Assembly: GCA_029250945.1 (NCBI GenBank) | Contig: JAQXEG010000015.1 | Location: forward strand, 1-34,894 | Reading direction: 5' to 3' | DNA from: Yoonia sp. | GTDB taxonomy: Bacteria > Pseudomonadota > Alphaproteobacteria > Rhodobacterales > Rhodobacteraceae | Length of the DNA stretch: 34,894 nt | Shown: in pieces, positions 34,798-34,894 of the stretch | How the letters are laid out: the number at the start of each line of letters is the position of its first letter | Position numbering within the stretch: the stretch's first letter is position 1 | Program-made: the position numbers and the translations under genes | Notes under the pieces: generated by a model | The model's database searches: none | The model's input: the letters and a program-made list of their open reading frames with translations, nothing else | Told to the model about the DNA's origin: nothing

Positions 34798-34894
34798 ATG
34801 GCGACGCAGGTGAATGCCCCTGTGTCCGATGTGCCGTTGTCATCGGTGCGCGCCCCGTGCGGCAGGCCGTGACCCGTGCAGCTGACAACGCCTT
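34798..34894 (+). other. Possible 5' end of a further gene, frame uncertain
   Basis: After the kinase, an ATG at 34798 opens ATQVNAPVSDVPLSSVRAP and would meet TGA at 34869. Shifting one base in the CCCC run around 34855 gives the continuation VRQAVTRAADNA, which would join smoothly. FIST-domain genes often follow this kind of kinase in relatives, and the fragment could be the start of one, but it is too short to assign. There is no clear ribosome-binding site. Confidence 0.2.

Noticed and set aside
1..34894. CRISPR array, tRNA/rRNA genes, insertion sequences, prophage or integron signatures
   Set aside because: No regular spaced repeats, tRNA-like cloverleaf, transposase or integrase frames, or long terminal inverted repeats were seen on reading both strands.

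Overview
The window looks like chromosomal DNA of an alphaproteobacterium of the family Rhodobacteraceae, probably the marine Roseobacter group. The evidence is gene content and order: NDUFA12-type complex I subunit, MlaD, DUF2155, Aat, AccC and AccB in a row; a J-domain gene divergent from bolA; GlcB next to GlcG; and Rhodobacteraceae-style protein sequences throughout. Genus cannot be fixed from this sequence alone. No tRNA, rRNA, insertion sequence, prophage or CRISPR array was seen. Apart from four damaged genes, the window reads as a core-genome segment.

Layout. 1-1.9 kb: 3' part of an RskA-type anti-sigma gene carrying an in-frame stop, a possible structured RNA, exported MsrB, and a frameshifted small membrane protein. 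1.9-5 kb: J-domain protein and BolA (divergent), a DUF4177 protein, and GatB. 5-8.7 kb: a lytic transglycosylase with a frameshift and a stop, PepN, and a small DUF2256 zinc-finger-like protein. 8.7-12.3 kb: malate synthase G, GlcG and a peptidase C26-type hydrolase. 12.3-17.9 kb: a broken RTX/Hint protein, the molybdenum hydroxylase pair IorB/IorA, and a photolyase-like FAD protein with an unusual domain order. 18-21.7 kb: clpP, clpX, a Rid-family gene coupled to clpX, NDUFA12, mlaD and DUF2155. 21.6-24.6 kb: aat, accC, accB and an unknown 91-residue protein. 24.6-29.8 kb: a livFGMHK-type ABC importer. 30-34.7 kb: an XRE/ScfR-type regulator divergent from the importer, then a stand-alone receiver, a two-helix membrane protein and an SLC5-STAC-histidine kinase.

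How the genes fit together. The middle and right parts have a two-carbon and short-acyl theme: GlcB/GlcG for glyoxylate, biotin carboxylase and carrier protein for acetyl-CoA carboxylase, an ScfR-type regulator (relatives sense short acyl-CoA status), and a CrbS-like transporter-coupled kinase (relatives control acetate use). The clp block and Aat belong to protein quality control. The importer and ScfR share one intergenic region and are probably co-regulated, but its substrate is not evident from sequence.

The most notable observation is the clustering of damage. Three frameshifts, each explained by one missing G or C in a G/C run, and three in-frame stops fall in four dispensable genes totalling about 3.3 kb. 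Roughly 27 kb of other coding sequence reads open. Real gene decay and local consensus error are both possible. The best candidates for under-described biology are the receiver / two-helix protein / SLC5-kinase module, the photolyase-like protein with its FAD domain first, and a family of palindromes at gene 3' ends, one of which supplies the gatB stop codon.
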